A stretch of DNA of 64,000 nucleotides. Origin: SLFH01 sp050486265 (GTDB lineage: Bacteria; Planctomycetota; Phycisphaerae; Phycisphaerales; UBA1924). The position numbers and the translations under genes are program-made. Location of the stretch: positions 434,001-498,000 of the forward strand of contig JBJHCY010000001.1 in assembly GCA_050486265.1 (NCBI GenBank), given 5' to 3'. Shown piece by piece: positions 7,680 to 19,856 of the stretch; position 1 is the stretch's first letter, and every line of letters starts with the position of its first letter. Under the pieces are notes generated by a model. The model saw only the letters and a program-made list of their open reading frames with translations. It made no database searches and was not told the origin of the DNA.

Positions 7680-8731
7680 GCACCGCCCGGACCACCGTCG
7701 GCTACCCGGGCTGCCGCATCATCGGCTCCGGCAGCGCGACGCCCGAGCGGAGCCTCACCAACCACGACCTCGAGCGGATGATGGACACCTCCGACGAGTG
7801 GATCGTCCAGCGCACCGGCATCCGCTCGCGCCAGATCGCCCGCAAAGACGCCACGGAGAACACGATGACGCTCTCCGTCGAGGCGGGTCGCAGGGCGATC
7901 GCCGACGCGGGCATCGACCCTTCCGAGATCGACCTGGTCGTTCTTGCGACCATGACCCCCGAGTACACCTGTCCGCCGACCGCCTGCCGCATCGCCGCGG
8001 AGCTCGGCGCGGGGTTCGGGCGCGACGAGGGCGTCCACCACGACCGCTACGCGGGCGCTTGGGACTTCTCGGGGGCCTGCTGCGGGTTCGTCTTCGCCCT
8101 CAACAACGCCTACGCCCTCATCCGCGCCGGCATGGCCCGCACGCTGCTGCTCATCGGCGCCGACACGCTCAGCAAGTACATGCACTACGACACGCGGGGA
8201 CGCTCGACGGCGATCCTCTTCGGCGACGCCGCGGGCGCCGTTCTCCTCCGGGGGGACGACGACCCCTCCGTCGGCGTGCTCGCCCAGGCGATGCTCTCCG
8301 ACGGCGGGCGCTGGCACGAGCTCTACCTCCCCTTCGAGGACCGCAACTTCCCCGTCGATGTCGAGCCGGACAAGGATCTGATCAATACGGTGCAGATGAA
8401 CGGTCGCGGCGTTTTCAAGTTCGCCGTCGGCACCTTCCCCGAGGTGATCGCCCAGACGCTCGAATCCGCGGGCCTCACCGCCGACGAGGTCGACCACTTC
8501 GTCTGCCATCAGTCCAACGCCCGCATCCTCACCGCCGCACGCGACCGCTTCGGCCTCGACGAGCACAAGCTGCACATCAACATCGATCGCTACGGCAACA
8601 CGGTCGCCGCGTCGATCCCGCTCGTCCTCCAGGACCTCCGCGACGCGGGCAAGGTGCGCGAGGGCCAGCGCGTCATGTTCGTCGGCTTCGGCGGCGGCCT
8701 GACCTGGGGCACCAGCCTCTGGCAGCTCTGA
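7676..8731 (+). CDS. fabH: 3-oxoacyl-ACP synthase III (FabH)
   Basis: This 351-residue ketoacyl-ACP synthase III condenses acetyl-CoA with malonyl-ACP to start fatty-acid synthesis. The triad is visible: Cys135 in FSGACCGF, His in VCHQSNARI, Asn in YGNTVAAS; the C-terminal GFGGGLTWG is also typical. A short insertion before the active site (about GRDEGVHHDRYAG) makes it slightly longer than E. coli FabH. It is translationally coupled to plsX. Confidence 0.95.
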   Translation: MSTARTTVGYPGCRIIGSGSATPERSLTNHDLERMMDTSDEWIVQRTGIRSRQIARKDATENTMTLSVEAGRRAIADAGIDPSEIDLVVLATMTPEYTCPPTACRIAAELGAGFGRDEGVHHDRYAGAWDFSGACCGFVFALNNAYALIRAGMARTLLLIGADTLSKYMHYDTRGRSTAILFGDAAGAVLLRGDDDPSVGVLAQAMLSDGGRWHELYLPFEDRNFPVDVEPDKDLINTVQMNGRGVFKFAVGTFPEVIAQTLESAGLTADEVDHFVCHQSNARILTAARDRFGLDEHKLHINIDRYGNTVAASIPLVLQDLRDAGKVREGQRVMFVGFGGGLTWGTSLWQL

Positions 8732-8737
8732 CCGCCC

Positions 8738-8759
8738 GCGGGCCGCAGAACCGGCCCGC
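8738..8759 (+). terminator. Hairpin after fabH, possible weak terminator
   Basis: GCGGGCCG (8738-8745) pairs perfectly with CGGCCCGC (8752-8759) around a 6-base loop, seven bases past the fabH stop. No T-run follows, so it may only stabilise the mRNA end. Confidence 0.35.
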
Positions 8760-8854
8760 TCCGAATCAATACACAACTCCGCATCCGGGCCTTGCACGCC
8801 CGGCCCGCCATCGGTACGCTCGCGGCTCCAGAGGCTAACAGAAAGGGACGCGCC

Positions 8855-9175
8855 ATGCCCGACCGCTGGCCATTCGCTGATCCTCGCTCGCTCGCCGTTG
8901 TCTCGCTCAAGCGGATCTTCCGCGAAGGCCGGCCCGTGCTGTATGTCTTGCACGACCACGACGGCGGCTGGCAGTTTCTCGACGGCGGCGATGTCACCGA
9001 GGAGGACGCCAACATCGTCGGTCTCGATGTGATTGTGAAGCACGACCCGACGCTCGTCGAGGTCGCCGCGCTCCCGCACGGCTTCTTCGCATACCGCGAA
9101 TCCGTGGATGCGCCCTGGCAGGTCGGGTACCGGGGCGATCCAGAAGACGACGAAGAAGAGGATCCGGACGAGTAA
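8855..9175 (+). CDS. Small acidic conserved-looking protein, function unknown
   Basis: The 106-residue product starts at ATG 8855 after AAAGGGA. It is soluble and acidic, with tail DDEEEDPDE. Recognisable blocks are VSLKRIFREGRPVLYV, HDHDGGWQFLDGGD and a later LPHGFFAYRES. The phrase 'interface plus W-Q-F-L-x-G' recalls DUF2185/Imm33-type proteins, but the resemblance is too slight for a family call. It stands alone between fabH and a repeat element; a 123-base gap with a hairpin separates it from fabH. Confidence 0.65.
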   Translation: MPDRWPFADPRSLAVVSLKRIFREGRPVLYVLHDHDGGWQFLDGGDVTEEDANIVGLDVIVKHDPTLVEVAALPHGFFAYRESVDAPWQVGYRGDPEDDEEEDPDE

Positions 9176-9205
9176 AGCCGTGCGAGAGTATCGCTCCTCC
9201 CGCCA

Positions 9206-9305
9206 GCTCCGAAGGAGCGGGAAGGTTGTAGCCACGGGTGGAGCGAGGCGAAGCCGAGCGCAACCCGTGGTCAGCAGGCAAAACACAAGCCGCTCTGAAG
9301 GAGCG
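9206..9305. repeat. REP-like element of three consecutive hairpins
   Basis: Three inverted repeats follow one another in non-coding DNA: GCTCC-GAA-GGAGC (9206-9218); CCACGGGT...ACCCGTGG (9232-9239 and 9263-9270) around a purine-rich loop reading GGAGCGAGGCGAAGCCGAG; and CGCTC-TGAAG-GAGCG (9291-9305). Sequences of the form 'gccacgggtgga...aacccgtgg' recur in planctomycete intergenic DNA as far as I recall. Only one copy is present in this window. Confidence 0.55.
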
Positions 9306-9409
9306 AGGAACCCCCGCGTCCTCGCATTCCAGCGATAGCACCAATCCTCGCTAGCTGACGATCGATTTGCTAAATTCTTGCAATTGAAGCTTCCCATCCG
9401 GAGTTGTCG

Positions 9410-10114
9410 ATGCCCACCATACCGACCATCATCGCGCTATCTATCGTCGTCATCATCGCAATGGCCATTCTCGGCGCAGGGCTCCACCGCAAACTCTCCG
9501 GCCAGGCCCGCCCGATGCTGTACTCCTCGCTGCGCCGCAAAATGCTCAGCGCCATGAGCAACGAGAACGCGGCAATCGGCCCGATCCCGCACAGGCCAGA
9601 AGGTCTGGACACCCGCCTTCCCCCTGACAAGGTCGAAGCGCTCAGGAGTTCCGACAACTACAGCGACGAGGCTTTCAAGATCTTTGAGGAGATCGATTCA
9701 TCGATCCTCAAGGAACTCGACAGGATCGACCGCAACGAAGTCTGGTTCGAACAGCTGTCCGAGCCGCGCAGGGTGTTCTACTCGGTGTGCTGGCTCGAAG
9801 CCGAGGTGAACAACGGCGGCTTTGATCAGTACTACATCAACTCCCCGTCCGACGCGGCCGCACTTGTTCCGGAAATGCTGCGCGAAATCGGCATGAATGA
9901 ACTCGCCGAGTTGGTCGCGCGGGCCAATGCGGTGTTCCCGAAGGGCCCTCCGAGAAGCCGCGAGGTACGGCTCGCGCAAATGGAAAAACTCGGCGACGAG
10001 GCTTCCGGCAAGTGGGGCGAGATCGATGACGAGTTCTTTGAGCAGAACTACACATGCCACGGCCCGCTGCTGGACTATGTTCGCCGGAACGAATCGGCGT
10101 TCTTCAGCGTCTGA
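9410..10114 (+). CDS. Membrane-anchored DUF4375 protein
   Basis: The 234-residue product has one N-terminal membrane segment (about residues 5-24, TIIALSIVVIIAMAILGAGL) and a soluble C-terminal domain with SEPRRVFYSVCWLEAEVNNG, GGFDQYY and AVFPKGPP, which are the marks of the DUF4375 (DMP19-type) family. That family's function is not established. The ATG at 9410 is preferred over a TTG two codons upstream. It ends 16 bases from the end of convergent rpoD. Confidence 0.75.
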   Translation: MPTIPTIIALSIVVIIAMAILGAGLHRKLSGQARPMLYSSLRRKMLSAMSNENAAIGPIPHRPEGLDTRLPPDKVEALRSSDNYSDEAFKIFEEIDSSILKELDRIDRNEVWFEQLSEPRRVFYSVCWLEAEVNNGGFDQYYINSPSDAAALVPEMLREIGMNELAELVARANAVFPKGPPRSREVRLAQMEKLGDEASGKWGEIDDEFFEQNYTCHGPLLDYVRRNESAFFSV

Positions 10115-10129
10115 TCCGGACCTCGCCCC

Positions 10130-12004
<1,875 letters not shown>

Positions 12005-12088
12005 CGAGCGTGGTTCCAGACGGCGTCGTCGCCGGCACTCTTCTTCAGATCGGTCGGGCGGCGAGCACGGATCAGCCCCTTCAAAGCC

Positions 12089-13945
12089 TCACGGGTCGCC
12101 CCGATCCGGCACAGGTCCCCGCCCCGGCCCGAACTTGGGCACCAGCGTCCCGTCCGGCCCCGCGGCCGACTGCGCCCGCCGGTGGGCCTGCAGCCGCGCC
12201 ATGATGTCCGGCTCCGAACCCGTGCGGGCCCGGTCCGACTCGATGCGGCGGACGCAGCCTTCCCACATCGAGCGGACCCGTTCCCGGTCCTCTTCGGCGA
12301 GTGTCGACACCCGCTCGCGCAGGGCCGTCGCCGCCTCGACCCCGCCGGGCTCGGCACGCAGGGCGTCCACGACGCCCGCCGGCCGGACGCTCCCGGCCGA
12401 TTCCGCCTGCCCGATCAGGGTATTCGCGATGCTGGACAACACCGGTAAAGCGTAGGCTCGGCTCCGCAGGGCCTCGCGGATTTCGGGCGTCACGGCGCCC
12501 CACAACGACGGGCTGGCGAGCAGGCAGCCGAGCATCGTCGCGTAGACGCCGTCGGGCCCGCGGAGGGGATCGCCGCCGAGCGATGCCCGGGGCGTTTCCG
12601 CCGTTTCGGCCGGGACCGGGCGACGCCCGCCGGGCACGCCGGCCGACAGCGTCGCGACCGGCACGCCCGTGATCGAGCTGAGCCGCTGGAGGATGAGCCT
12701 CTTGCGGACCGGGTCGGTGCGGTGCAGGCCGAGCTCGGCCAGGCGGGGGAGCTCTTCTTCGATGGCGCGCTGGACCGCCGCGGGCCCCGCACCGCTCAGG
12801 CGTTCCTTCACGCGGGCGAAGCGGAACTCGAGCAGATCGACCGACGCCTCCAGCGCCGCCTTGAACGCCCCGGCCCCGCCCTCGCGCTTGAGCAGTTCGT
12901 CGGGGTCCTTCGCGTCGGCGACATCCGCCAGCGTGCAGACGCGGACATCGAGGCGCTCGGAGAAGAAGACCTCCGTCGCCCGGTCGGCGGCGCGCAGCCC
13001 CGCCTCGTCGGCGTCGAACAGCAGGACCACCGAATCGCACAACCGCCGGAGGATCTTGGCGTGCCCGGGCGTCAGCGCCGTCCCGAGCGTCGCCACCGCG
13101 TTTTCGAACCCCGCCTGGTGGCAGGCGATCACATCGGTGTACCCCTCGGTGACGATCGCCACGCGGCTCTGGCGGATCGCCGACGCAGCCTGATGCAAGC
13201 CGTAGAGCGTCGAGGACTTGTCGAACACGACCGAGTCGGGGCTGTTGAGGTACTTCGGCTCGTCTTCCTCGTTGATCTTGCGCGCGCCGAAGGCGACCAC
13301 GCGCCCGACCTGGTCGTGGATCGGGAACATCAGCCGGTTGCGGAAGTTGTCGAAGGTCTTGCCTCCGTCCTTCTGCCTCACCAGACCCGCGGCGACGAGG
13401 TGATCGACCGGGATCCCCTTGCGCCCCATCGTCAGCAGCAGGCCGTCCCAGCGGTCGGGCGAGGCGCCGAGGTGGAATTTCTCGAGCATCTCCGGCGAGA
13501 TGCCTCGCCTGTCAACGATCTCCCGCGCCCGCTGCGCGCCCTCGTGCTTGACGAAGAAAGACTTGAAAAACTCGCACGCCGCGTTGTTGGCCGCGATGAT
13601 CTCAGCTCTGCCCGGCCCGGTGTTCTGCGGCCGGCCCATCCCCGTCCGCGTCAGCTCGATCCCCGCACGCTCGGCGAGGAACTCCAGCGCTTCGCGGAAG
13701 TTCATCGAGTGGAACTTCTCGACGAAGGTGAACACATCGCCCGCGGCCCCGCAGACAAAGCAGTTGAAGATCTGCTTGTGCGGCACCACATACATCGACG
13801 GGTTGTGGTCGTCGTGGAAGGGGCAGAGGCAGACGAACTCCCGCCCCTTGGGCTTGAGCGTCACATGCGAGCCGACGATATCGACGATGTCCGACGCCTC
13901 CCGGACCCGGTCCAGATCCGTGTTGCCCTGCATCGGTGCGCTCAT
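12089..13945 (-). CDS. dnaG: DNA primase DnaG
   Basis: The 618-residue primase has the CHC2 zinc finger at its N-terminus (CLCPFH near 39-44, then CFVC at 62-65), the catalytic core (FRNRLMFPIHD, GRVVAFGARKI) and the TOPRIM motifs VTEGYTDV and LLFDADEAG with their acidic metal ligands. It makes RNA primers for replication. The ATG at 13945 (MSAPMQ) was chosen because the zinc finger follows about 40 residues later as usual; the open frame further upstream runs through unrelated DNA. The C-terminal DnaB-interaction region is poorly recognisable. It precedes rpoD on the same strand. Confidence 0.95.
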   Translation of the reverse strand: MSAPMQGNTDLDRVREASDIVDIVGSHVTLKPKGREFVCLCPFHDDHNPSMYVVPHKQIFNCFVCGAAGDVFTFVEKFHSMNFREALEFLAERAGIELTRTGMGRPQNTGPGRAEIIAANNAACEFFKSFFVKHEGAQRAREIVDRRGISPEMLEKFHLGASPDRWDGLLLTMGRKGIPVDHLVAAGLVRQKDGGKTFDNFRNRLMFPIHDQVGRVVAFGARKINEEDEPKYLNSPDSVVFDKSSTLYGLHQAASAIRQSRVAIVTEGYTDVIACHQAGFENAVATLGTALTPGHAKILRRLCDSVVLLFDADEAGLRAADRATEVFFSERLDVRVCTLADVADAKDPDELLKREGGAGAFKAALEASVDLLEFRFARVKERLSGAGPAAVQRAIEEELPRLAELGLHRTDPVRKRLILQRLSSITGVPVATLSAGVPGGRRPVPAETAETPRASLGGDPLRGPDGVYATMLGCLLASPSLWGAVTPEIREALRSRAYALPVLSSIANTLIGQAESAGSVRPAGVVDALRAEPGGVEAATALRERVSTLAEEDRERVRSMWEGCVRRIESDRARTGSEPDIMARLQAHRRAQSAAGPDGTLVPKFGPGRGPVPDRGDP

Positions 13946-14061
13946 CGGAGACGACTGTACGCGTCGCCCGGCCCCCGGCCCCGCCAGAGCGATCGCATTA
14001 TTCTGCCGGTCTGTCGGTTTTGTCCTTGATACCAAGGCCTCAGCATGAATGTGAGCGAGGC

Positions 14062-14225
14062 GGGCGCGGGGCGCTGTGAGCTGGGCGCAGGGATGGCTTC
14101 GGCCTGCGGCCGAGGCTTGGTTCGGGGCTTGGGTTCGAGTTGGGCTTCTGGACGCCGCAGAGCAAAGCAAACCCGCGGCCGAAGGCCGCTTCCTCCCCAG
14201 CGCCCCGCGCCCTGTTCCCAGCGCC
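14062..14225. repeat. Dispersed inverted-repeat element, copy 1
   Basis: It fills most of the 397-base gap between dnaG and acyP (13946-14342), which otherwise holds only the two divergent promoters. Perfect 15-base ends GGGCGCGGGGCGCTG (14062-14076) and its complement (14198-14212) enclose TGGCTTCGGCCTGCGGCCGA text and an inner hairpin GCGGCC-GAA-GGCCGC. The same layout and internal text recur at 24405-24554. Confidence 0.7.
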
Positions 14226-14342
14226 TTTGTTCCAAACAATCTCAGCGGATGGCGACCCTCCAGCTGACGGATCATGCGATCGCCCCGCGGCCCCGCGGTT
14301 GAAGGGCCACGCCGTGCGTCAGAGGGGTCTACGCTGGCTCCG

Positions 14343-14612
14343 ATGGTCAGAAAACGAGTGCGTTTTTCCGGGATCGTGCAGGGTGTCGGTTTCCGCTTCA
14401 CCTGCCGGCAGGCGGCCTCCAAGCATGGGCTCTCGGGCTGGGTCAGGAACGAGGCCGACAGGACCGTCCTGATGGAGGTCCAGGGCGAGGCCGAGGCCGT
14501 CGAGGCGATGCTCGCCGCCATCCGCGAGATGCGGGCCGGCTGCATCGAGCGAGAAGACCACACCGACCTCCCGCCCGACCCGGGCGAGACCAACTTTGAA
14601 ATCCGCCGCTGA
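14343..14612 (+). CDS. acyP: Acylphosphatase
   Basis: The 89-residue protein has both family signatures: GIVQGVGFRFTCRQAA with the phosphate-binding arginine, and GWVRNEADRTV with the catalytic asparagine. Acylphosphatases hydrolyse the carboxyl-phosphate bond of small acyl phosphates in the cytoplasm. The start at ATG 14343 gives the normal length. It is followed after 26 bases by a HAD phosphatase gene on the same strand, probably the same transcript. Confidence 0.93.
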   Translation: MVRKRVRFSGIVQGVGFRFTCRQAASKHGLSGWVRNEADRTVLMEVQGEAEAVEAMLAAIREMRAGCIEREDHTDLPPDPGETNFEIRR

Positions 14613-14638
14613 CAGTTGCAGCCGGCAGCCCAGACCCC

Positions 14639-15346
14639 ATGCCGAAAGCCCCCATGACCGACCGCATGATCCTCTTCGACATCGACGCCACCCTCCTCAC
14701 CACCGGGGGCAAGGGGTTCGGCGCGATGATCCGCGCCGGCAAGGACCTCTTCGGCGAGCGGTTCAACGCCGAGGGCGTCGACAGGGCCGGACGCCTCGAC
14801 CCGCTCATCATCGCCGACCTCTTCCGCGTCAACGGCATCGAGTGCACGCTCGACCGCGTCGCGACCTTCCGCAGCGCCTACGCCGACCGCCTCAAGGACT
14901 CGCTGGCCGATGGCGGGGCGACCGCCCTGCCCGGCGTTTACGACCTGCTCGACTCGGTGATGACCGAGAGCGGGCCCGTTTGTGCGCTCATGACCGGCAA
15001 CTTCGCCGAGACGGCCCGCCTGAAACTGACCGCCGCGGGCATCGACCCCGATCGTTTCCCCTTCGGCGTTTGGGGCGACGACGCGAGGGAGGACCCGCCC
15101 TCGCGCGACCAGCTTCCGGGCGTCGCGCTGCGGCGCTTCACCGACCTGCGCCGCGTCGAGGCCGACCCGGCAAAGGTGGTGGTCATCGGGGACACCGTCC
15201 ACGACATCTCGTGCGCCCGGGCGTGGGGCTGCCGCGTGCTGGCGGTGGCGACGGGGTCGTACACCCGCGAGGATCTCGCCGACGCCGACCGGGTTGTGGA
15301 CGACCTGTCGGATACCGATTCGATCCTGGGCTGGCTGTTCGACTAA
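14639..15346 (+). CDS. HAD-family hydrolase (phosphoglycolate phosphatase-like)
   Basis: The 235-residue product has HAD motif I as DIDATLL (nucleophile and acid/base aspartates), motif II LMTGN, and motif IV GDTVHD; the helical cap between residues 15 and 90 is of the Gph type. HAD enzymes of this kind dephosphorylate small metabolites; the substrate here is not predictable. Either ATG 14639 or the in-frame ATG at 14654 may be the start. Confidence 0.85.
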   Translation: MPKAPMTDRMILFDIDATLLTTGGKGFGAMIRAGKDLFGERFNAEGVDRAGRLDPLIIADLFRVNGIECTLDRVATFRSAYADRLKDSLADGGATALPGVYDLLDSVMTESGPVCALMTGNFAETARLKLTAAGIDPDRFPFGVWGDDAREDPPSRDQLPGVALRRFTDLRRVEADPAKVVVIGDTVHDISCARAWGCRVLAVATGSYTREDLADADRVVDDLSDTDSILGWLFD

Positions 15347-15548
15347 ACCGGCCCTGCGGGCCCGTTCACCCCGTGTTTTGCAGGCGAAGCGGCGTTGTGG
15401 AGATCGGGCCGTTGTCGGTTGGCCGACGGACCGCCCGGGCCCGGCTAGACTCCGCTCCGGGCCGACCGACCGCCATGGATAGGGCGGGAGACCGAGGCCC
15501 GTTCGGGGTGCGAAAGCACCGTCGGCCGCATCACGGAAGGAGCGCGGG

Positions 15549-16295
15549 ATGACCGACAGCCACCGGGCGCTCTGCTCGGACTTTTACATCAACTTCAAGC
15601 TCGGCGTGAAGATGGAGCTGCCGCGCAAGCGTGAGACGGTGCTCGAACTCTTCGAGCGCCTCCGCCGGCGCTTCCCGGCGATGCACCACTTCCGCCCGCT
15701 CAAAGACGAACTGGCCCTCGAAAGCCCGTCGGACGATCCGTTGCACCGCTGGGTCGCCGTGAAGGCGACGAGTCTTCGAGCCGGCGTCGTCAACCCGCCC
15801 TCGATGGCCGAGGCGTACGACCTGCACAACGAACTCGCAGAAGCGGCGCCCTACTTCCTCTCGATCAGCGGGCTGGATGTCGAGTTTGTCGAGCTGCTCT
15901 ACGGCTTCGACCTTGAGTGCGGGCAGAACCACGACGCGGTGATCTACGAGGCCCTCGTCGGCGACTCCCCCCTCGCCGGCTTGCTCGACCGCGAGGAGGG
16001 CACGCCCCTGGACTGCCAACCGGTCATGGGCTTTTCGTTCGGCGAGAAGAACGAATACGAGGCGCACTTCGAGGTCAAGAGCCGAAGCGCCGCCACACTC
16101 CGCGAGGGCGAGTCGCGCACCGAGCCGATCAGCGTCTACCAGACCGTCCGGCGCGTCGGCGGCGTGGGCGACATCCGCGAACTGCCCGGCGTCGTGCAGC
16201 AGCTCGCCGAGCGGGGCGAACGCCTGCTGGAACAGCGTTCGGTCCCCAGTCTGCTGGTCCCGCTCCGCAACGCGATCGCGTTCGGCAGCCTCTGA
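15549..16295 (+). CDS. Hypothetical protein, soluble
   Basis: The 248-residue product follows AAGGAGCG and starts MTDSHRALCSDFYINFKLG. It has no signal peptide or membrane segment and no motif I recognise. The composition is mixed alpha/beta with segments such as FRPLKDELALESP, FVELLYGFDLECGQNHD and a Ser/Thr-rich FEVKSRSAATLREGES. The complementary strand is also open across much of it, but ribosome-binding site, codon use and spacing to the next rightward gene favour this frame. It probably belongs to a lineage-restricted family. Confidence 0.7.
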   Translation: MTDSHRALCSDFYINFKLGVKMELPRKRETVLELFERLRRRFPAMHHFRPLKDELALESPSDDPLHRWVAVKATSLRAGVVNPPSMAEAYDLHNELAEAAPYFLSISGLDVEFVELLYGFDLECGQNHDAVIYEALVGDSPLAGLLDREEGTPLDCQPVMGFSFGEKNEYEAHFEVKSRSAATLREGESRTEPISVYQTVRRVGGVGDIRELPGVVQQLAERGERLLEQRSVPSLLVPLRNAIAFGSL

Positions 16296-16316
16296 GCGGC
16301 ACTACCCTCGCTGAAG

Positions 16317-16811
16317 ATGGCCAATGCCCAAGCCCCAGCCCTGATCGTTGCGCAGTCGGGCTCGACCGCCGCGGGCGATGTCGTCCTGTGGGTGGGGACG
16401 CTGATCCTCGCGGTGATCATCGGTGCGGCGATGGCCATGTTCTTCCGCAGCCGCATCCTCAGCTCCAAGGACGATGCGTCCACCGACAAGGGCGTCTTCG
16501 ACAGTCTGCGCCGGATGCACGAGCGGGGCGAGATCTCTGATGAGGAGTTCAACGCCGCGCGGGACTCGGTCATCAAGCGGCTGCGGACGAAGCCAAGTTC
16601 CGAGAATCCAGATGCACCCCGAAGTGGGGAGTCGAAAGTTGTTGAGCCGACGAAGGCCCGGGGCGAAGACCCCACGCCCGAATCGGACGAGCCCGAGCGG
16701 GTTTTCCGGGCCAAGCCGGGCCATGATCTGTTCGGACGCCCGCTTCCGGGGTCGGGCGGCGCAGGAAATGACGGTCCTGACGCCGGGCCTGCAAAGAAAC
16801 CCGAGAAGTAA
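16317..16811 (+). CDS. Single-pass membrane protein with SHOCT-like segment
   Basis: The 164-residue product has an N-terminal outside segment, one membrane helix (about residues 22-44, VVLWVGTLILAVIIGAAMAMFF) and a short helical motif LRRMHERGEISDEEFNAARD that matches the SHOCT type of oligomerising C-terminal domain. The remaining 80 residues are charged, Pro/Gly/Asp-rich and probably disordered. It starts 21 bases after the previous gene and probably shares its transcript. Function unknown. Confidence 0.7.
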   Translation: MANAQAPALIVAQSGSTAAGDVVLWVGTLILAVIIGAAMAMFFRSRILSSKDDASTDKGVFDSLRRMHERGEISDEEFNAARDSVIKRLRTKPSSENPDAPRSGESKVVEPTKARGEDPTPESDEPERVFRAKPGHDLFGRPLPGSGGAGNDGPDAGPAKKPEK

Positions 16812-17015
16812 CAACAAACGGACGCAGACACGGGCCGGTCGTCTGCGCATGATGAGTGTCCGCGCCGGCAGGAACAGCTTCGGCGGGCGGTGCGGATCGT
16901 CACGGCGCGGCGGGCCCGTCCGCCCTTGGGGCCGCTCGGTCTGTCCAGAACCACCCCCTGTCGCGCCGATAGTGTCCTGACCTTTTCCACCCTGACAGCG
17001 AGAGCGGGAGACCCG

Positions 17016-18337
<1,322 letters not shown>

Positions 18338-18341
<4 letters not shown>

Positions 18342-18895
18342 GCGGGGCGGATCGGCAAGCCTCGGGCGCGCCGGTGAGCGTCCGCCCGGAGCATGCTTCG
18401 GACATTGAGCCGATCCGCAGCGTCAACCGAGCCGCCTTCGGGCGGGATGCAGAAGCGAAGCTCGTCGACCGCCTCCGGGCGTGCGGCGAGTTTTTTTCTG
18501 CGCTCTCGCTCGTCGCTCTGGACGAGACCGGTCGGGTTGTCGGGCACATCCTGCTGACGCGGGCTGTTGTCGAGACTGAGGCGGGGCGGTTCGCTGCGCT
18601 CGCGCTGGGGCCGATGGCGGTCGAGCCGATGCTGCAGCGGCGTGGCGTCGGCGGGGTGATGATCCGCGAGGTGATCCGGCGTGCCGAGGCGATAGGCGAA
18701 AGCCTGGTGATCGTGCTCGGGCACCCGGAGTACTACCCGCGTTTCGGTTTCGAGCGGGCGTCGCGCTGGGGGATCCGGCCGCCGTTTGAAGCGCCGGACG
18801 AGGCATGGATGGCGTTGTGGATCGGTGGAGCCGAACCCCGCCGCCTCGACGGCGTCGTCCGCTACGCCGAGCCGTTTATGGCGGTGGATTCGTGA
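18338..18895 (+). CDS. GNAT-family N-acetyltransferase (YhbS-like)
   Basis: The 185-residue product has the GNAT acetyl-CoA loop in MLQRRGVGGVMIREVI and the later LGHPEYYPRFGFERA, typical of the YhbS-type proteins. It would acetylate a small molecule or protein amine from acetyl-CoA. The GTG at 18338 overlaps the clpX TGA by four bases (GTGA), but another GTG at 18374 just before the conserved SVRPEH segment is also possible. Confidence 0.82.
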
Positions 18896-18989
18896 CGCGA
18901 TCGGCTTGGCGCGGACCGGGCAATCGGCTACATTTTCAGGATGAGTTTGGGTCGGTGATGTTTGCGAGGGTGCGGCGTTGCGCAGGGAC

Positions 18990-19760
18990 ATGAAGCACAA
19001 ACTGGCCGGACGAAAGTACAACGATCACGAGCCATTCACTTCGCGGATGGATCGTCGTGTCGCGAAGCAGGCCGACCCTGAGCTTCTCGATGACATGCCG
19101 AGGCGGGAGTCGCTCCGCCAGCCGCATTGGAAGTACGAATGGCGAAGGTTCGGATTGGATAACCCGAGCCCGCTGCGTCGGTTTCTCAACCGGCGTGTGG
19201 GCAGAACTTGGAACGAGGTGTTCGCAGAGGTTTGTGAAGCGTTCCCGGCGGGTTCGCCGCTGCGAAAGAAAGTCCTGAGTGAGATCGAGTGGATGGTGGT
19301 CACCCGGGTCCGCATCATCGACGGCGTGCCGTGTTACGGAGCCGGGTGGGGAACTGATATTGATTCGCCGTTACGGGGTTTGCAAGACGGTTTCAGGGAG
19401 CTGTATGTCGATCCGAGAGACGGGATCCTCAAGCGTACCGAGCCGAGGCGACAGCAGAAGCGATCGAAAGACAACCCCGATGTCCGGGAGTTCCCTGGCG
19501 ATGACCGCGTGCAATACCGGCGCATCGACGGCGTCTGGTACGAGATCCGTGTCAGGCCGCTCAGAGAAGACGAGATCGTGAAGGCGATGAATGACGGCAC
19601 AATTCTTTACTGGACAGACCGGCATTCGCGCGTCCGAGACATCCTGATGGACGCCGATCGCCCGACGCTCCGTCAGATCGAGAAGTTCTACGGTCGGCTG
19701 GTCGTCGCGACCGCCAAACGCCAGCTCAACAGCCGCGAGATCCGCAAACTCGGTCTGTGA
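18990..19760 (+). CDS. Hypothetical protein
   Basis: The 256-residue basic, soluble product has no motif I can assign. Visible blocks are RRFLNRRVGRTWNEVFAEVC, VVTRVRIIDGVPCYG and LYVDPRDGILKRTEP, followed by a lysine/arginine-rich stretch. ATG 18990 is taken as start; a TTG four codons earlier is possible. The gene is slightly less GC-rich than its neighbours and stands next to a tRNA, so acquisition is possible but not shown. It ends 22 bases before tRNA-Arg, which is on the other strand. Confidence 0.7.
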   Translation: MKHKLAGRKYNDHEPFTSRMDRRVAKQADPELLDDMPRRESLRQPHWKYEWRRFGLDNPSPLRRFLNRRVGRTWNEVFAEVCEAFPAGSPLRKKVLSEIEWMVVTRVRIIDGVPCYGAGWGTDIDSPLRGLQDGFRELYVDPRDGILKRTEPRRQQKRSKDNPDVREFPGDDRVQYRRIDGVWYEIRVRPLREDEIVKAMNDGTILYWTDRHSRVRDILMDADRPTLRQIEKFYGRLVVATAKRQLNSREIRKLGL

Positions 19761-19782
19761 CCGGGCCTGATTGAGGCGCAAG

Positions 19783-19856
19783 CGTCCCGGGAAGGATTCG
19801 AACCTTCGACCTGCGGATTAGAAGTCCGCTGCTCTATCCAGCTGAGCTACCGGGAC
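19783..19856 (-). tRNA. tRNA-Arg (anticodon TCT)
   Basis: Complete cloverleaf: acceptor GTCCCGG/CCGGGAC, D-arm GCTC/GAGC, anticodon stem GCGGA/TCCGC with loop CTTCTAA (anticodon TCT), T-arm GAAGG-TTCGAAT-CCTTC and discriminator G. No CCA is encoded. Confidence 0.95.

Noticed and set aside
8738..8759. A riboswitch or strong terminator after fabH
   Set aside because: Only a single short hairpin without T-run; kept as a low-confidence site.
13946..15202. A 419-codon N-terminal extension of DnaG
   Set aside because: It runs through acylphosphatase, the HAD gene and the repeat element on the other strand; the primase zinc finger sits at the normal distance from the ATG at 13945.
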